Origin: SKW197 sp049970095
GTDB lineage: Archaea > Thermoplasmatota > Thermoplasmata > Lutacidiplasmatales > SKW197
DNA: 33,786 bases
Reading direction: 5' to 3'
NCBI GenBank assembly: GCA_049970095.1
Contig: JBMFNP010000016.1
Location: 1-33,786, forward strand
Part shown: piece after piece, positions 33,301 to 33,786 of the stretch
Layout: each line of letters opens with the position of its first letter
How positions within the stretch are numbered: the stretch's first letter is position 1
The notes under the pieces: generated by a model
Databases searched by the model: none
What the model was told of the DNA's origin: nothing
The model's input: only the letters and a program-made list of their open reading frames with translations
Position numbers and translations under genes: made by a program

Positions 33301-33786
33301 CTGCAGAACAATGGTGCTGGCAAGGGTGTTTCTGGGAATTGCCAGGCATATGACAGTGTGGGTGGGAACTACTGGTATGACAATATAGCAAATGAAGGCA
33401 ACTACTGGAGCAACTGGGATGGGAGCGGTGCATATCCAATAGATGGGGGTGCAGGTGCAAGCGATTGGTATCCGCTATCAAAGCCAGCATTACCGCCAAT
33501 TCACATTAATGGAAATGCCGAATTTTTGAATTACGCAAAACTTTATGGCTGGCCAGGTGATGGAACCCAGGCAAATCCCTACAGAATTGAAGGATATTAC
33601 TCCAACGCAAACGCAAGTGGAACACCCTCTGGATATTGCATCTGGATAGAGAACACAACTGTTTACTTCATTATCTCCACCTGTACATTTACAAATGCCA
33701 CCGCCATGATAGATGTAGATCCACATGGTTCTGGGATTGCGATGTACAACACAGTTCATGGAGAATTCTACAACAATAACATCACG
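30325..33786 (+). CDS. Large surface protein: three CBM9-like domains plus beta-helix repeats (incomplete)
   Basis: An open frame of 1,154 codons that runs off the window. ATG 30325 has GGAGG (30313-30317) eight bases before it. A 58-residue Asn-Gly-rich basic N-terminus with seven NG dipeptides precedes a membrane helix (59-78), so the rest faces outward. Three CBM9/DOMON-like modules open with IDGDLSDW (about 86), IDGAFGDW (about 381) and VDGDMSDW (about 575). From about 767 come NosD-like parallel beta-helix coils, introduced twice by IHING (about 767 and 1059), with NNTI/GIYLND-type coil repeats. A part of this gene is copied in the pseudogene at 10329-10809. Likely a carbohydrate- or surface-binding adhesin-like protein; no catalytic residues recognised. 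Confidence 0.85.
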   Translation, partial: MTIVLNTKNGAVLDRRNGAGIKRVGAVNGLTNGSGMTNGNSLRTNGRNKGTNGTNMKAGLAIIVFLILLIPPIMILMGPAEKMKIDGDLSDWADKAAIEQNPAGMGIPITKYAVDYDSKYVYFYVQVQSPHAVFESTGNNRDNIVIFLDTGDSGYRVDGIQAKYKVEISGSDGNVVSASLSEYKGNGMDWSWESKGSIEAKANIGVIEGRIKKADIGDKEPTLYILAQRSDGSTGRSILPANKMMQGIAITQTGITAEIIQPDANATLLTFNARAYGKDTLLTSITVKRMGAYTGALNLTLVDATNTVVGNAILKENEVTISIGRNVSTASDALFKIVSDVSGINGNSIGLRISGAKAEGIAIIYGETKIVYVGAPTGIIIDGAFGDWAQIPAHDDPQNDVRMQPSTLPVDKNIDINATKYTNDTNNVYFYAKVYGDKIFAGLTQIYRGIAGQPGGASPALIESIDAYDYAYINYTDTAIGKEYSIQITGKNGEIVSKKVLEREITGGVWKESQTLNGSLTVACAGGELELGVQYSGQITTYRVEMTNWEGSDATAELHVSKVGGGTRTTYHTINVDGDMSDWASDELIATRNGCSLYITWNASNLYIGWTGTDWGGGGDFFAYFDSVSGGTATSVDWGGTHTLPSAIWDYAFCAEGASYWNLRKFDGTAWQADQPYNGSTYWGSATNNNTEMSIPFSDIGISEPGTATLNILIFAQWEDAVNVWNAFPVENPANNSGSQTFTHYYTISGLGNGTAPNQMKTWCPPIHINGDTELATNASVWNWPGNGSQDNPYIIKNYYIDAKGGKWGIYIENTSSYLVIQRCYITNQTSISAPSAGIALRNVSNAKILENTLMNVIHGMRIDTWSTYIIVENNTVNPNQRGIYPYQANYTVIRGNVITGGGTAGIYLNDANYAEVANNTITGSYNGTQVYSSENCTFMYNNISNCLNFGMYLYTSSKNNIVTNNTFYHNTKYAINISSGSTGNLIYHNIFLQNNGAGKGVSGNCQAYDSVGGNYWYDNIANEGNYWSNWDGSGAYPIDGGAGASDWYPLSKPALPPIHINGNAEFLNYAKLYGWPGDGTQANPYRIEGYYSNANASGTPSGYCIWIENTTVYFIISTCTFTNATAMIDVDPHGSGIAMYNTVHGEFYNNNIT

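Overview
This is archaeal DNA, most likely from the Thermoplasmatota (Aciduliprofundum or marine-benthic-group-D relatives) or a nearby euryarchaeal lineage. The evidence is an archaeal S17e/EF-1beta/Zn-ribbon cluster, an AglB-type oligosaccharyltransferase, the archaeal mevalonate operon (HMG-CoA synthase, thiolase, DUF35), an archaeal-type Hpt, a geranylgeranyl reductase, a DUF835 receptor, and TATA boxes about 25 nt upstream of many start codons (leaderless transcripts). Genus-level placement is an inference only.

Layout. 1-77 is one copy of a 77-bp direct repeat. 124-2274 (+) encodes a membrane-anchored clostripain-family protease. 10238-2278 (-) is a five-gene operon: a giant AglB/Stt3 fused to about 1,200 residues of beta-sandwich repeats, a small membrane-anchored surface protein, a Zn-ribbon protein, aEF-1beta and S17e. 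10809-10329 (-) is a frameshifted relic of a beta-helix surface protein. 12929-10889 (-) is an ABC exporter pair whose ATPase seems to start at ATT. 12942-13052 is a short ORF resembling the N-terminus of AlaX. 16401-13084 (-) is the mevalonate operon: HTH regulator, HMG-CoA synthase, thiolase, DUF35 protein. 17095-16538 (-) is hpt. 17128-17348 is a GC-rich cluster of hairpins. 18629-17415 (-) is threonine synthase. 19579-18819 (-) is a radical-SAM pseudogene whose upstream end runs into the second copy of the 77-bp repeat. 19662-25211 (+) is a 1,849-aa subtilase. 26514-25294 (-) is a geranylgeranyl reductase and 27711-26548 (-) an MFS transporter, divergent from an N7TM-DUF835 receptor (27824-29494, +). 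pyrF follows (29588-30238, +), then a large beta-helix surface protein (30325 to the end of the window, +, incomplete).

How the genes fit together. Two themes dominate. One is the cell envelope: AglB would glycosylate the many Asn-X-Ser/Thr sequons in the proteases and surface proteins encoded here. The other is isoprenoid lipid synthesis: acetyl-CoA to HMG-CoA in the mevalonate operon, and saturation of the lipid chains by the reductase. No phage, CRISPR array, rRNA or tRNA was seen. The observations most worth following are the AglB fusion, the loss of both the Cys and the His catalytic residues in the thiolase, the operator-like half-site array before the mevalonate regulator, the GC-rich hairpin cluster, and evidence of sequence exchange between surface-protein genes.
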